Of a stretch of 64,000 nt of DNA, positions 36,290 through 47,410 are shown one piece after another. The notes beneath the pieces were generated by a model. The model was not told the DNA's origin. It made no database searches and worked only from the letters and a program-made list of their open reading frames with translations. The number at the start of each line of letters is the position of its first letter. Within the stretch, counting starts at the first letter, position 1. Origin of the DNA: Ascaphus truei (taxonomy: Eukaryota; Chordata; Amphibia; Anura; Ascaphidae); NCBI GenBank assembly GCA_036426205.1, contig CM071568.1, positions 230,674,148-230,738,147 of the forward strand, in the 5' to 3' direction. The position numbers and the translations under genes were made by a program.

Positions 36290-36610
36290 CAAGGTAGCGC
36301 AACCTATTTCCCCTGCGCCCCCCTCCAGCTGTCCTGCTCTACGCGCGCCCCCCCTTCATCCTCACCTTGGTGTCCCGGCGTCTGGGCGTCACATGTTACG
36401 TTGTCCCACGACAACCGATGTCACATGACCTCGCTGGCGTTGCCATGGCGGTGGTCTCCAGATGCCGGCTGAGCCACAGAAAATTAAGGTTACAGAGGCC
36501 CGTCGTCCGCCTTCCCGGCACTTAATTTAAGTGCCACGGAAGCGGCGGGGCCTCTGCAAACCCAGCGCCCCTCGCAGTTAATCTCGCGCCCCTCAGTTTG
36601 TGCACCGCTT
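36290..36610. repeat. GC-rich dispersed repeat copy
   Basis: Shares the pattern gcgtcacatg ... gttgccatgg ... gttacagaggcc ... gcggggcctctg with copies at about 38990-39280, 42930-43240 and 50610-50960. Ends such as gtttgtgcaccgcttgag recall hAT termini (TGCACACC...). Probably one non-autonomous hAT family. Confidence 0.6.
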
Positions 36611-37660
36611 GAGAGGAGATTGCAGCAAGTATTATCAAATGCAAAAGAGAGAGAGAACATGTTTTAACCGTTGCTAAGGACTTACTCTTTGGGGGCAGCT
36701 AAAAGGGGTTCTCTTGCTTTTGCATTTTAGCAAGGAAAAAAAGCATGGAGTGAAAAGATCACAGCTGAGATATAAGAGATGTTATGGGTGGGCAGGGCTC
36801 TGAACAAAAGGGAAGTTGTAAATTATATGGAGTTTTCACGAGAAGTAGCAGAATGAAGGCTGGAACTTATAAGTCTAATCATAGAGAGGTTGAGGTGTTT
36901 ATTGGATAGGGATTCAGATTTTCTGACTAGTATAACCTTTATAAATAGCGGGTTTACTGCTTTTTTTTTAATGTTGATATAAAATATATTTTTAGCAGGT
37001 CTATTTAGAAAAATGAAATCTTTCAGTTGATTTGGTGTCAGCGGTTTACATTTCTATTTCAGATTTCAGAACTCAGTACACGTTTAAGTGCGTTGCTCGA
37101 ACTAAATGCCAATTCGGTGTAGCAATCACAAGCACCTAAAAAAGGTTGCACTCACAAGTTAAGCTCCCAATATAACAGGCAGCAAAATGTGTGTCTGTCA
37201 CACTCAAAGTAAACATTGTTCCCAACCTATGCTAAATCTTTTTATTAAGCAGAAGATCAATCAGAACAATATTTTGGGGGGTCAAAACGCCTCTTATATC
37301 ATTTTGCATACGTTGGAGAACAATGTTATACTTTGAGTGCAATACACACAAATGTTGCTGCTATATATGATTGGATGTAGAAGGATTCCCTACATCAGGT
37401 GTGAACACACTGGGGGCTGCGCGGTCGGTTGCAGAGGCCCCGCACGTCTTCCCCAAGGATTTAAATTAATTCTCTGGGAATCGTGTGAGGCCTCTGAACG
37501 TCCCTTACCTGGTCTTCGGCAAATCGGAGATTTTTGACACAAAATTTTCTTAGGCTCTTGGGAGACTTCGTAGGCCCTGGGGCTGTACCCATGGATAATC
37601 CAGGCCTGGCAAGGGATGATGTCACAGAATTCTAAGTTAACCCCCCCCCCCCTCCCCATT
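36611..37660. other. malsu1 intron 2 sequence
   Basis: AT-rich sequence without genes. From about 37400 a further part of the GC-rich dispersed repeat appears (gcagaggccccgcacg ... gtgaggcctctg). Confidence 0.45.
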
Positions 37661-37669
37661 TCCCCTGTG

Positions 37670-39010
37670 TGACGCAGGAACCTTTAACTCGACCCCCCCG
37701 GCCCAGCCGAGATGCTGCGCAGCCCCTCCACAGCCCAGCCGGAGCTGCTGCTGCGGGCACCTCCCCCAACACCAGATCCGAGCTGCGTGCCTGGGCCTCC
37801 CCACCCAGCCGTGCTGCTGCAGGGCCTCCCCCACACCAGCCGGAGCTCCTGCCGGGGCACCGTCCCCCACAGCCCAGCGCGAGCTGCTGCCTGGGCCCTC
37901 CCCCACAGCCCAGCCGGAGCTGCTGCCTGGGCCCCTCCCCACAGGCCCGCCAGAAGCTGCTGCGGGCCCTCCCCCAGCCCACCGGACGATGCTGCCGGGC
38001 CCTCCCCACGCGCCCAGCCGGAGCTGCTGCCGGGACCCTCCCCCACAGGCCCACCGGAGCTGCTGGCCGGGCCTCCCGCCATCCGGCCCAGCCGGAGCTC
38101 TGCCGGGGCTCCTCCCCACGGCCCAGCAACTGCTGCTGCCGGGCCCTCCCCACGCCCCGACCAGCCGGAGATGCTGCGGTCCGTCCCGCCCCCCACCCCA
38201 GACGGGAAGCGTGTCTGACGAGCTCCCAGCGAGCTGCTGCCGGCCCTCCTCCCACGAGCCACGAGCTAGCTGCGGGCGCCGGTCCTCCCCCCACCCAGCC
38301 GGAGTGCTGGGCTGCGTGCCACCCTCCCACACAGCCACAGGCCGAGGTGCTGCGGCCCTCCCCACGGACCCTAGTCCGGAGCCGGACTGCTTGTACGTCC
38401 CCTCCCCCACAGCCCAGACGGAGGCTGCCGGGGCGGGGGCCACTACCACATGACCAAGCGGAGCTGCTGCCGGGCCCTCCCCCAATCCAGCAGCCGAGCT
38501 GTGCGGGTGGGGGGCGCCCTCCCCCACGGCCGAGAGTACCGGCGCTGCGTGACGGGGCCCCCCCCAAAAGTCCCAGCCGGAGCTGCGGCCGGGGGGCCGT
38601 CTCCCCCGACAGCCCATCCTCGGAAGCTGCTGCCGTAGGCCCTCCCCCATCGGCGGGCACAACCCGGAATGATGCTGCCGCGGGCCCGTCACCAACGGCC
38701 CAGACGGAGCTGCTGCACGGGCCCTCACCCGAACGCCCAGCCGGGAGCTGCTGCCCGGGCCCTCCCCCATCAAGCCAGCCGGAGAGCTGGCTGGACGGGC
38801 CCTCCCCCCTACGGCCAGCCGTAAGCTGCGTGCCGGGCCCTCCCCCACAGCCGACAGCCGGAGAGCTGCTGCCGGGCGCCTTCACCCACCGGCCCAGCCG
38901 GATGCGTGCTGCCGGGGCCCTCCCCCACGCAGCCCAGCCGGAGGCTGCTCGTCGGGGCCGCTCGCCACACAGCCCAGCCGGAGCTGCGTGACAGGGCACC
39001 TCGCCCACAG
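37670..39010. repeat. GC-rich minisatellite, about 35 bp unit
   Basis: About 1.3 kb of imperfect tandem units with consensus cagccggagctgctgc followed by cgggccctccccca. It creates open frames over 400 codons on both strands at once, which is why none is called a gene. It lies inside the GC-rich dispersed repeat whose flanks are at about 37400-37660 and 38990-39280, so it is an internal expansion of one copy. Confidence 0.93.
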
Positions 39011-39280
39011 CCCAGCGAAAACTCTCCCTGCGATTCTGTTTCCCCCCTGCGCGCCCACCCGCGCTACCGTGGCGTCAGATGACGCCACTAAATCATGTGA
39101 TGTCATGTTGCCATGGTAACGTGACCTCGCGGCGCTGGAAGCCAAGGTGAGTTACAGAGGCCTTTGCGCAGCTCCCAGCATTTAAGGTAAATGCCTTGTG
39201 GGAGACCGCGGGACCTCTGTAACCACCATGCCCCCCTGGAAAATCTCACGTGCCCTCCTGTTTGCACACCCCTGGCATAA
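39011..39280. repeat. GC-rich dispersed repeat, right flank of minisatellite
   Basis: Contains tgatgtcatgttgccatgg and gacctctgtaac, shared with other copies of the family, and ends gtttgcacacccctg, a hAT-like terminus. No matching 8-base target duplication was found. Confidence 0.55.
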
Positions 39281-40639
39281 GGGATAAATTTGAGTACGAT
39301 CTACTTTGATGGAGAATGGGTCAATTCAACCTACTTTAGATGTCCAGTTAAGTTTTAGGCATGTTGAGTTTCAAGAAATTAAGAGAAATCTAATCAAGAT
39401 GGCCAAATGGCATCCAGAGAATCAGGGTGGAACCTTAGGGGATCGATGAGAGATCATCAATGGATCAATTAGATTGATCTGCATATGAATTGATCTGCAA
39501 TGATAACTCATTGAATCATATGTTAGGCCATTACCTACTATGATAAAACACCTTCCATGCTGGAGGACATCACAGTCCATTCTGGCCACAAAGAACACAA
39601 GTAGAGAAAAGGGACCTATAATAGGACAGCGAGCGACGAAAGAAGCAATGGAATAATGGAAGACGAGAAGGAATGAACACAAGACAGTAATGTAATGGTG
39701 GGAGAGCTTAGTGGATGCCAGGATAGGGCATTTTCAGGCAAAGCGTAGGAATAAATAATTTAAAGGAGAATGATTCCGTGTGAACAAAAGTCAAAAGAAG
39801 AGGACTGAACAATACATGCTCAAGCTTACTGGCCCTCCCAAAATGTTTAATCTGTCATTATAGGACTTTCAGGAAAGTATAACCATTAAAGTCACATTTA
39901 GGGAGGTTGGGGGGGGGGGGGAAGCTAAAAATTTCGAGTGTAATTAGTTTCCCTTAAAAATATTTAATCGCCATTAAAGTTAATGTAACGGTTCTTCTTT
40001 GTGTGCTATAAAACATGTTTCATTTGTTATTTTCATATTGTAATCGTACCACACACTTATCTGAACTCTAATAGACAAAGTAAAATATAGGGGTGGCTCA
40101 GTGCCTGCAGCAGACGTTACCAGGAAAACTTTACAACTTTATTATTTAAAAGTATTTATACTGGACTAAATTCATTAAAGCTTGCAATCACCTAGATTTC
40201 AGCCATTAAACATATTACCGCCATCACTTTACTTCCAGTCCTTTGTGGGGCTAAAAATGGCTCAGCGAGCATGCAAGTGACAGAAAAAGTAAAATGTATT
40301 GCTTCAGGGCATATTAACTCCGAATACCACAGCCACTCCTGCACTTTGCAATCGTGTGATTGCGGCATCACAGATGATGGAACGGAGGAGAAAGGAGTCC
40401 TCATTGTCATACCTCCCATCAGATCGTGTTCTGTGCAACGCGATCTTCCGCAGAAACATAAGCAAATAGAATATGACATAGCATCTATGTCATGGGACCC
40501 CCTGGAGTGTCAGACCCCTCGACATAATATGCTCCATCAAACGGCTGCCAAAAAGGTTAAACAAGGTTCCTACTGAATTATTGCAAATATGCAAGTAAAG
40601 CAAGCAGAGTTGTCACACAGGGAAATATAAAGACCGTAC
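39281..40639. other. malsu1 intron 2 sequence
   Basis: Mostly unique-looking AT-rich sequence with a G run at about 39906-39921. The open frames at 39422 and 40192-40576 show no family features. Confidence 0.5.
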
Positions 40640-40818
40640 CACTTTCAAGGCATAATGTGCCATTGCATGAAGATGTCGTGTAGAAGATCCGGTGACTACA
40701 ACAAAATACTCCGCATATTTCACTTCTGGAGGAACTCTGATAACACAGAGGTCTCTGGCATTCTCTTGCCGCAGCAGACTGACAAGTACATCAATGCCAA
40801 AGCTGGAAACAGTCTTAT
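40640..40818 (-). CDS. malsu1: malsu1 internal exon (RsfS domain start)
   Basis: On the - strand the exon reads [19 protein letters not shown], then [20 protein letters not shown] and [15 protein letters not shown], and ends at donor gtacgg. This is the first half of the RsfS domain ([11 protein letters not shown] region). The 3' boundary is secure because it leaves phase 0 for the exon at 32066. The 5' boundary is not. An acceptor tttcag puts the start at 40818, but a second acceptor tttccag at 40803 (start 40802) is the one that keeps frame with the likely exon 1. Confidence 0.92.
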
Positions 40819-41044
40819 CTGAAATATAATACAGGTACCACAGTTATTATTTTGGCTGAACTTTTTCTTTATCAGATAAAACTGTAAGGGCCGCCCCCTC
40901 CCCGCCCCTAAAATGGTCACGACCCCCTGAATTAGAGAAGAAATGTGAGACCAAAACGTAAGTCCTTTATTATTACTTTTGAGTGCTGATCCAGTTTGGT
41001 TTCTGCTTTTAAAGGAAGACAGGGAAGTGATCACGAGTATGATT

Positions 41045-41240
41045 AGCTATGTGCGAGCTAGCCACTATCTGAGGTAGTTCAATGTTAAGGCTACTGACCC
41101 GAATAGCAGAGGTCGTGGGTTCTGATCCTGTTGGGACTGACACAAGTACCCCATTCATCTCAAGGGGCCTTAGACCATAGGTCTTATGGAAAGAGAAAAA
41201 GGGGAAAATAATGAAGCCTGTACTTCCATTTCCCATTGTG
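41045..41240 (+). mobile_element. tRNA-derived SINE
   Basis: Pol III promoter-like boxes are present: an A box around tagttcaatgttaagg (41074-41089) and a B box gggttctgatcc (41117-41128), spaced as in a tRNA. A non-tRNA body follows (gggactgacacaagtacccc). No tail or target duplication was resolved. Confidence 0.6.
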
Positions 41241-42209
41241 GAGACTTCAGCTTAACCGGTCGGTGTCTCACTAATCACTTCCATCAATATATGTTATTTT
41301 ATCTATGGGTGGACAGTGGTTGTCCAAGTTTTAATAAATGTCGCATTTACTTTTTCCCGCACTAGAAGTGTGCGCTCTTTCGTTTTTGAGATGTTATTGG
41401 AATAGGTTCATCTCTTAAAGCGCTGACTGCACTCCCTTGACAATTTGTTGCCATCGTGGACTTAACTTTTTATAAGTATCTGCATACATCTGTTACACAA
41501 TTTGTTGCATACACTCCAGATGTTATATTCCTTGATGTATATATCCTGAGCGCGTGCGTATTTATTTAGTATTATATATATATACTTATATATATATAGT
41601 ATAGCTATCTATATATATTAATATGTATATAATATATATATATATATATATCCCATGTGTGCTCTTGCGCACAGGTGTTTCTCCATATATGTTATTTAGA
41701 GGGAGGATTGAGCGGCTATACATAGTGCTTGGGACTCCAGTAAAATGGGTTGGTCAGTTTATCTCTCAGGGGGAACGCCACTTTTGCACTAATGGCCGAA
41801 AACATAACATAACCATAAAGAGAGACGGAACTACCATATGTGCCACTGCTTCAGGGCCCACCACCTCTAGGGGCCCTTGCTCCAGTGTTCCAACTTCTAA
41901 AATGAGTGGCAGAATGATTTCTAAAGGCCCCTGTTGCAGGGACCGTACAACGACATGTGGGTTTTTTCTGAGTATAGGCTTTTTATTTAGCCCCCAAAAA
42001 GGTGGAGCATTTGGGGGACTTGTCTTCAGCATATAAACGGTTAACAAAAACATAAGTCCTTGATAAGGGCTTTGCCCTTTTCCCAGCTACAAGTCCATGA
42101 TACAGAAGAGCAAGAGTTCCAATACAAGCAGACCTTTGTTGCAGGCTGCTGCCTCCCTCCAGAGTTTCAGCATGGGTCTCTCTGGTTCACACAGGAACCC
42201 AGAGCACTA

Positions 42210-42610
42210 CAGTCTTTTAAAGCAGCAGTCCAAGCTGCCGTTTTTAAATGTTATCCTTTAATATGTGCATCAATACAACCCACACAATAATAAGTAATTA
42301 GCCAAGTTTCCGATCAGGGGGGAATCATGCGCCCAGACAATCACTAGATACAATTAGTGTACTGCTAGAGAGGGCAGGGCTCAAAAAGGGGCGTGCCAGA
42401 GCCTGTTTCAAAAGAGGAAGGGGCTGTAACTTTGTAAATGGTCGCTATAGGAACAAAAAATGCTTGTTACATTAAATATAATCATTCCAATTTTTTTTTT
42501 TTTTTTAATGCTACAATTATTTTCACATTACAGAACGGATTTATTAAAAAAAACAAAAACAAAAAAAACACGTGTAGGATAGTGCTCGATCTGCAGCTTT
42601 AAGACACTAA
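42210..42610 (+). repeat. dispersed repeat copy A
   Basis: Contains ttaatatgtgcatcaatac, ctagatacaattagtg, gcgtgccagagcctgtttc and gtaaatggtcgctatagg, all shared with the copy at 44446. It continues into aacacgtgtaggat, shared with 2755-2775. The family was not identified; no coding content. Confidence 0.7.
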
Positions 42611-42929
42611 CGAGCCAGGTGAACAGGCTAATCAAGTCAGCCTATTCTCAGACAGAGTCACCTGCTCAATCTTTAAACATAGGTCTCCCATGCATACCAA
42701 TCTGATTGGGAATCCACCCAGTCACAGCCCTACCTGTGATGCTGGCTCTAACACGGAGGTGGTCAGATCCAACACAGATGGTCCTAACACGGAACTTAGG
42801 CCTCATCGGAAGTAGGGCCCAACTTCCGCAATCGCCTCCTGCGTAAGCACCCGCTCCACAGGTCCCGGGAGATAGGAAGGCTTTTTAAAAAAAAAAAAAC
42901 TTGCACCAGGAGCTCCCAGGGCCAGCTGG

Positions 42930-43240
42930 GATTTTCACAGGACTCGGTGCAGGGGCCTCTTACCTTGTCCGATGCGGCATCTCCTCCTCAGACAACGCAG
43001 CGTCATGAAACCACGTGATGTTGCCACGCCATGCCCCGTCACGTTGTCATGGCAACACAGCATAATTTGATGTTGCAGCGCCATGATAATGGGACGCTGT
43101 ACGAGGAGATGCAGCCGGACAGGTAAGAGACAATTGCAGAGGCCCCGTGCTTTCCCCCGACAATTAGTTTCATTGTTGTGGGGGAAAGCGCAGGGCCTCT
43201 GGAACTGCTTGGCACAGTGGCACATTTGGAACCACCATCA
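42930..43240. repeat. GC-rich dispersed repeat copy
   Basis: Shares gttgtcatggcaac, gcagaggccccgtgc and gcagggcctctg with copies at 36290, 38990 and 50610. It contains an internal inverted repeat (ttcccccgacaattag and its complement). Confidence 0.65.
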
Positions 43241-43636
43241 AGCCGGCCTTGCTCTGAACATATGTTATTTAAGGAATAGCACTGGGTTAACGTTACGTTA
43301 TGGGCTTCGGTGCATAGGCGTTATAATGAACCTAACATTGATTTAGGTTAACGTTCGGTTAAATTGGTTAACGGAGCATTGTGAACCTGCCCATTGGTTG
43401 TTACTTTATCTGGCAATATTAATATTTTTTTTCTGATAAGATCACTAGTCTGTATAGAAAACAGGTGTGCTGCCTGGGGGAGTGGGAAATGTGAGAATAA
43501 ACATGGAGTTATGTGAACAATCATTTTTTTTTTAATTCAACAAAATCAAAAACACAGCCAAGGAAAAAACAAATATGGGTGAAAATGGCAACACATGGAC
43601 CTTACTTCCAAAATAGGTCATATGCATCTTTAAGTG

Positions 43637-43637
<1 letters not shown>

Positions 43638-43681
<44 letters not shown>
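43638..43681 (+). repeat. (CA)n microsatellite
   Basis: About 22 CA units next to the malsu1 promoter region. Confidence 0.95.
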
Positions 43682-43683
<2 letters not shown>

Positions 43684-43750
43684 TGTGATGTCACACTCGT
43701 CGCCTCCTGTCCCCCCTCGCTCCTCGTGTATCATGTCTGTAAGGCTGTAC

Positions 43751-44007
43751 CCTGCAGGAGGACCAGCTGCATGAAGTTTGGCGCTGCTTCCCACCAGCTC
43801 AGCGCCGCAGAGCTCAGCCCCCGCGCAACACACGGCCGGCCTGACCCCAGTCCGGGAGGAGGAGGCCCGCGCGCACCCCGCCCAGCCTCCGGCTCCCGGG
43901 AGCTCCGATCCAGGCCATGTGACACCAATCCTGCGGCGCTGACTACGAAAGGCAGCGGCGCTCCCAGCCGGCGCGGCGACCAACCTGTGCAGCCACCGAG
44001 CCCACAT
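43751..44007 (-). CDS. malsu1: probable malsu1 first coding exon (mitochondrial presequence)
   Basis: On the - strand the first true ATG in a frame downstream of two CCAAT boxes (44007-44005) begins MWARWLHRLVAAPAG and continues AAAFRSQRRR. It is rich in Arg and lacks acidic residues for 34 positions, as expected of a mitochondrial targeting sequence. The frame runs 85 codons plus two bases to a donor caggg|gtacag-type site at 43751. Joined to the acceptor at 40803, the four exons make 660 bases, 219 residues, close to the human length. Pairing with the other acceptor (40818) would need a different frame here. GC-rich sequence leaves all frames open, so this exon is inferred. Confidence 0.5.
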
Positions 44008-44125
44008 CCCACACGTGCGGGCTCTCCGGGTGACCTTCCGCAGCCCGGATATAACGCATCCAATGGCTGCGTCGCTATTGTTCGCCGACACGCCCCCGGA
44101 GCCATCCAATAGGTCAGTTGGTTAC
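44008..44125 (-). promoter_or_regulatory. malsu1: malsu1 promoter, CCAAT boxes in CpG-rich sequence
   Basis: A CpG-rich island (about 43780-44110) stands out from AT-rich surroundings. Two CCAAT pentamers (44060-44064 and 44106-44110) lie 55-105 bases upstream of the proposed start codon. A CACGTG-type E box (ACACGTGCGG) lies at 44011-44020. This is a typical TATA-less housekeeping promoter. Confidence 0.5.
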
Positions 44126-44410
44126 AGGGCATGCATGCTGCACGGAGTGGCAGGGGTACCTTGCATCACAAGGGAGGGTGCCCTGGGTGTATAGGTCTTA
44201 TTTCCTGCAGGGCTGGATTGCACTCATTGTTTTTCCTCTCTGGTTTTAATTTAAAAAAATAGATTGAGAAAGATTTCAGTAGAATGATCAGCAAATTAAA
44301 TCACTTGTGAGCACATTCACATGTCTCAAGACAGACGGCATATACAGCAGCATATGCTTATAGGGGTCCATGTTAAAGCACAGTCCACTGCTGCTCATCC
44401 CTCCGTCGCC

Positions 44411-44412
44411 CG

Positions 44413-44444
<32 letters not shown>
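44411..44444 (+). repeat. poly-C run
   Basis: A run of more than 30 C borders the dispersed repeat copy B. Confidence 0.9.
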
Positions 44445-44445
44445 T

Positions 44446-44760
44446 TTAATATGTGCATCAATACAGACCAGACCAGTTGCCAATTGATCGGTTCTCCTGT
44501 GATCGATTGGCGAAGATTCGGCTCGGGTTTCACTAAATGGCTGTCAGTGCAGCAGAAGAGGGGCCAAAGATACAAAGTTCTGTGGGGAAGATCATGTGAC
44601 CAGGCAGGCACTAGATACAATTGGTGCACTGCTAGAGAGAGGGAAAGGCCCAAAAAGGGGTGTGCCAGAGCCTGTTTCAGAAGAGGAAGGGGATGTGACT
44701 TTGTAAATGGTTGCTATAGAAACAAATTATGTGCGAGGCCGTACTATATTCGGGCCAATA
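44446..44760 (+). repeat. dispersed repeat copy B
   Basis: Parallels copy A (42210-42610): ttaatatgtgcatcaatac, ctagatacaattggtg, gtgtgccagagcctgtttc and gtaaatggttgctatag. Its caattgatcggttctcctg and gggtttcactaaatgg match 2392-2450 near the window start. These copies help to define an unnamed family. Confidence 0.7.
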
Positions 44761-45074
44761 CGGTATATATCACAAACATACAGTACTGATTTTTTTCCCC
44801 TTCAATTTTCTGGATGTGTGCCCCCTCTTAATGCAGTTATAAAATGCACTTGTATTCCCTATATTTAAATCATATCCAGGGAAAGATGACACATTAATTG
44901 AGCAATTTTATTTATCCCAGCACAACACATGAATTAATCAAACACATACAGTAATTTTTTTTGAGCAACAATCGGCACAGCTGTCATCATTTCTAGTGGG
45001 AACAAGAATGAAGTATAAGAACGAAAAGACAAGACTTCAGGGGAGCTTATTAGTGCTACCCTTTGAGTTGAGCA

Positions 45075-45605
45075 TATTTATTTACTTGAAATGCTGCATT
45101 CTGATTGTCTGATAGAGTGGAGCATTTTGATTGGATGAAGGAATCTGGCATTCTGATTGGTGAATAGAGTGGTGCATTCTGGTTGGCTGATGGAATGGAC
45201 CATTCGGATTGGTTAATAGAGTGGAGCAATCTGAAAGGGTGATAGAATGGAGTTTTACTGATTGATAGAACAGAGCATTTTGATTTGCTGGTGGAATCTG
45301 GGATTCTGATTGGGTGATAGAATACAGCATTCTGGCTCGCTAGTATAGTCAGGCATGTTTGATGCAATGGAGCTTTCAGATTGTCTGCAGAAAGCTGGTA
45401 TTCTGTTTGTCTGATAGAATCTAGAATTCTGATTGGGTGATAAAATCTTGAATTCTGGTTGGCTGATAGAATCTGAAGTTTTGGTTGGTTGATAGAATCT
45501 GAAATTGTGACAGAAGCTAGAATTCTGGTATGCTGATAGAATCTGGAATTCTGGTTGGCTGAAAGAATCTGCAATTCTGATAGGCTGATAGAATCTGGAA
45601 TACAA
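45075..45605 (+). repeat. minisatellite, about 27 bp unit with ATTGG core
   Basis: Roughly twenty imperfect copies of gaattctggttggctgatagaatct. Two more copies lie at 46055-46140. Many units contain GATTGG/GGTTGG, an inverted CCAAT-like sequence. The - strand open frames (NQNSRFYQPIRI peptides) are artefacts of the unit. Confidence 0.9.
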
Positions 45606-45682
45606 CAAATCTTATAATTTTTATTGCATACCAATAACATACGTTTTTTATTTATTATATTTAATATTTGAAGTCGACATAG

Positions 45683-45745
45683 TTGGGCTTGAACCAATGA
45701 TCTTTTATTTGTCAGGCTAAGACGCTAACAACTACACCACTGGGG
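45683..45745 (-). pseudogene. tRNA-like pseudogene or SINE head
   Basis: On the - strand an A box tggtgtagttg (45739-45729) is followed by gcctgac, an anticodon-loop-like segment, and a B box ggttcaagccc (45695-45685). Spacing fits a tRNA, closest in feel to tRNA-Val, but stems are poor, so it is a pseudogene or SINE head. Confidence 0.6.
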
Positions 45746-45896
45746 AAAGTCTGGGGAAAACTGCTGTCTTCAGTTTCTGGTATGGCACGAGTTTATGATG
45801 TAGCAGTAGGTGGTTATCGGGGTACTCTAGCTTTGTGACACAGGGGAAAAGAGGACACTATATTGACTAGGGTTGTTGAGTAGATTAGCCATCCAT

Positions 45897-45970
45897 CAAC
45901 TCTTTGGTATAATGGTTTGCACATTTGACTGGCATATGAATAATCAGGGTTTCAAATATTCCATTTCCAA
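45897..45970 (+). pseudogene. second tRNA-like pseudogene
   Basis: A box tggtataatgg at 45905-45915 and a B-box-like ggtttcaaat at 45948-45957 in the + orientation, convergent with the tRNA-like sequence 150 bases away. The B box carries an extra T; a functional tRNA is not expected. Confidence 0.5.
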
Positions 45971-46173
45971 ATCAATTTAAAATATAATATAAAATAAATA
46001 AAATCGTAAGTAAAAAAACAACCACATTGTTAACATTGTATGCAACAAAAATGATGGAATTCTGGTTGGCTGATGGAATTTTGGTACGCCGATAGAATCT
46101 GGAATTCTCACAGCTTGATAGAACCTGAAATTCTGATTACCAATTCCAAAAGCTCCCTTCTTTAGGGATCACA

Positions 46174-46790
46174 TTGTTTTTTTACAGGCATTTTATACAC
46201 AACTTCTTATTTATTTGGGATGGTGATGTCACTTCACTTTTAACATACATAGATTCTTTAAATCACAATAATTATCATTTGCACGTTACGTTTAATCACA
46301 ATTATCTAAACATGAACACAGAGCACCTATCTCACTACCCCAGGGCTCATTTAGATGTAATCAATGTGAAATATGCACTAAAATAAGACGAGCTTGCACT
46401 GTTTGTTCCACTACTACAGGCAAAACTCACAATATATATTTGTTTATTAATTGCAAAACTCAATTTGTTGTCTACCTGCTCGAGTGCAGCTTTGGACAAC
46501 AATATGTAGGGAGAACTACGAGAAACCTACAAGTTAGAATCATGGAGCATGTTAGACTTGTCATAAAAAAAAGATATCAGTCATCCCATGTAAAAACATT
46601 TTTCAAATTGCAGCAAAGGTGGTATTGATAACTTTACGTTTCAAGGAATTGAATATATCTCTCCCCCCTTTAGAGAGGAAGATAGAATTCAACTCAACCA
46701 ACGGCAGAATTCTGGATATACTCCCTCAAAACACAGCCCCAACATAGATTGGGATCTTGGTCACTTTTCCTCTTTTTTAAACCCCCATCT
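46174..46790 (+). pseudogene. degenerate Penelope-like element (RT end plus GIY-YIG)
   Basis: Across three frames the + strand reads FLFIWDGDVTSLLTYIDSLN (after RT motif C), then after stops the endonuclease FVVYLLECSFGQQYVGRTTR, then GGIDNFTFQGIEYISPPFRE. The RT catalytic box that should read Y/F-x-DD is FIHN, so both aspartates are lost. Frames are broken at about 46386 and 46628. An old copy, distinct from those at 22.9 and 26.2 kb. Confidence 0.78.
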
Positions 46791-47410
46791 CCCTTTCTAT
46801 GATCAATCTCCCTTGCTGCCTTTTGGGTACACAATTTGCGGTACACTTTCATTGCTCCTTGGGGTACTACAATGTAGATACAGATGGGGATGCATTACAA
46901 TTTAGGTTTTCTCGTATAACTGTAATACGTGGGATTTATATGCTTTATGGATTCTTATATGCCTTGGTTTACTGTTTATTTTATATATTTTTGTCAATAC
47001 TCTATATAGGATACATGATACTGGTATGATCATTCTAGTTATACATCACATTTTTCACTCTTCTAATAAATAAGGTTTCTGTGTTACTGTACATCAGAAC
47101 TTTTGTTAGAATGTATTCTCTTTATTGTTTTTACTTATGTACAGTATATCCTGATTTACCCATTTTCCCTTCAATAGTGTGTTGTACGCAAGGTTAAAAT
47201 TATGTATTTTTTTCACTGATACTAGTGTTAAAGTATATTTATCTTTTATTTTTACTTGATTTTTTTTTCTTGTTTTTTTTCCATGTATTTCCTATATGTA
47301 TACTTTTTAAAATATATATATTTTCATCACACACATTGTATTAGTGAATGTGAAGTATCATTTACTTGTTCTTTATTTTGGGTACAGTAGCAATATGTGT
47401 CTTAATGATC

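Larger units (their letters stand above)
32067..40639 (-). other. malsu1: malsu1 intron 2 (8.6 kb) loaded with repeats
   Basis: The intron between the two central exons holds a GC-rich repeat (32650-33120 and 33484-34190), a palindrome-ended insertion (33121-33483), a pogo-like MITE (34361-34571), a foldback (34945-35160), a GC-rich dispersed repeat (36290-36610, 38990-39280) and a minisatellite (37670-39010). No exon was found inside it. Confidence 0.7.
40819..43750 (-). other. malsu1: malsu1 intron 1 (inferred)
   Basis: About 2.9 kb, with a tRNA-derived SINE (41045-41240), TA-rich tract (41570-41652), dispersed repeats at 42210-42610 and 42930-43240, and a CA microsatellite (43638-43681). 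No other exon seen. Confidence 0.5.

Noticed and set aside
37632..39008. Open frames of more than 400 codons on both strands (Gly/Ala/Pro-rich)
   Set aside because: They translate a 35 bp GC-rich minisatellite. Several overlapping frames are open at once and the peptides are periodic.
40905..40960. Another hammerhead-like sequence (cctgaattagagaagaaatg)
   Set aside because: No stem I or stem II pairing could be drawn; the resemblance is limited to a CTGA and a GAAA.
43513..44112. 199-codon + strand frame through the CpG-rich region
   Set aside because: It reads through the CA microsatellite and lies antisense to the proposed malsu1 exon 1; GC-rich sequence lacks stops in most frames.
45056..45697. 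213-codon Asn/Gln/Ser-rich frame
   Set aside because: Encoded by the 27 bp minisatellite; a second overlapping frame gives the same kind of periodic peptide.
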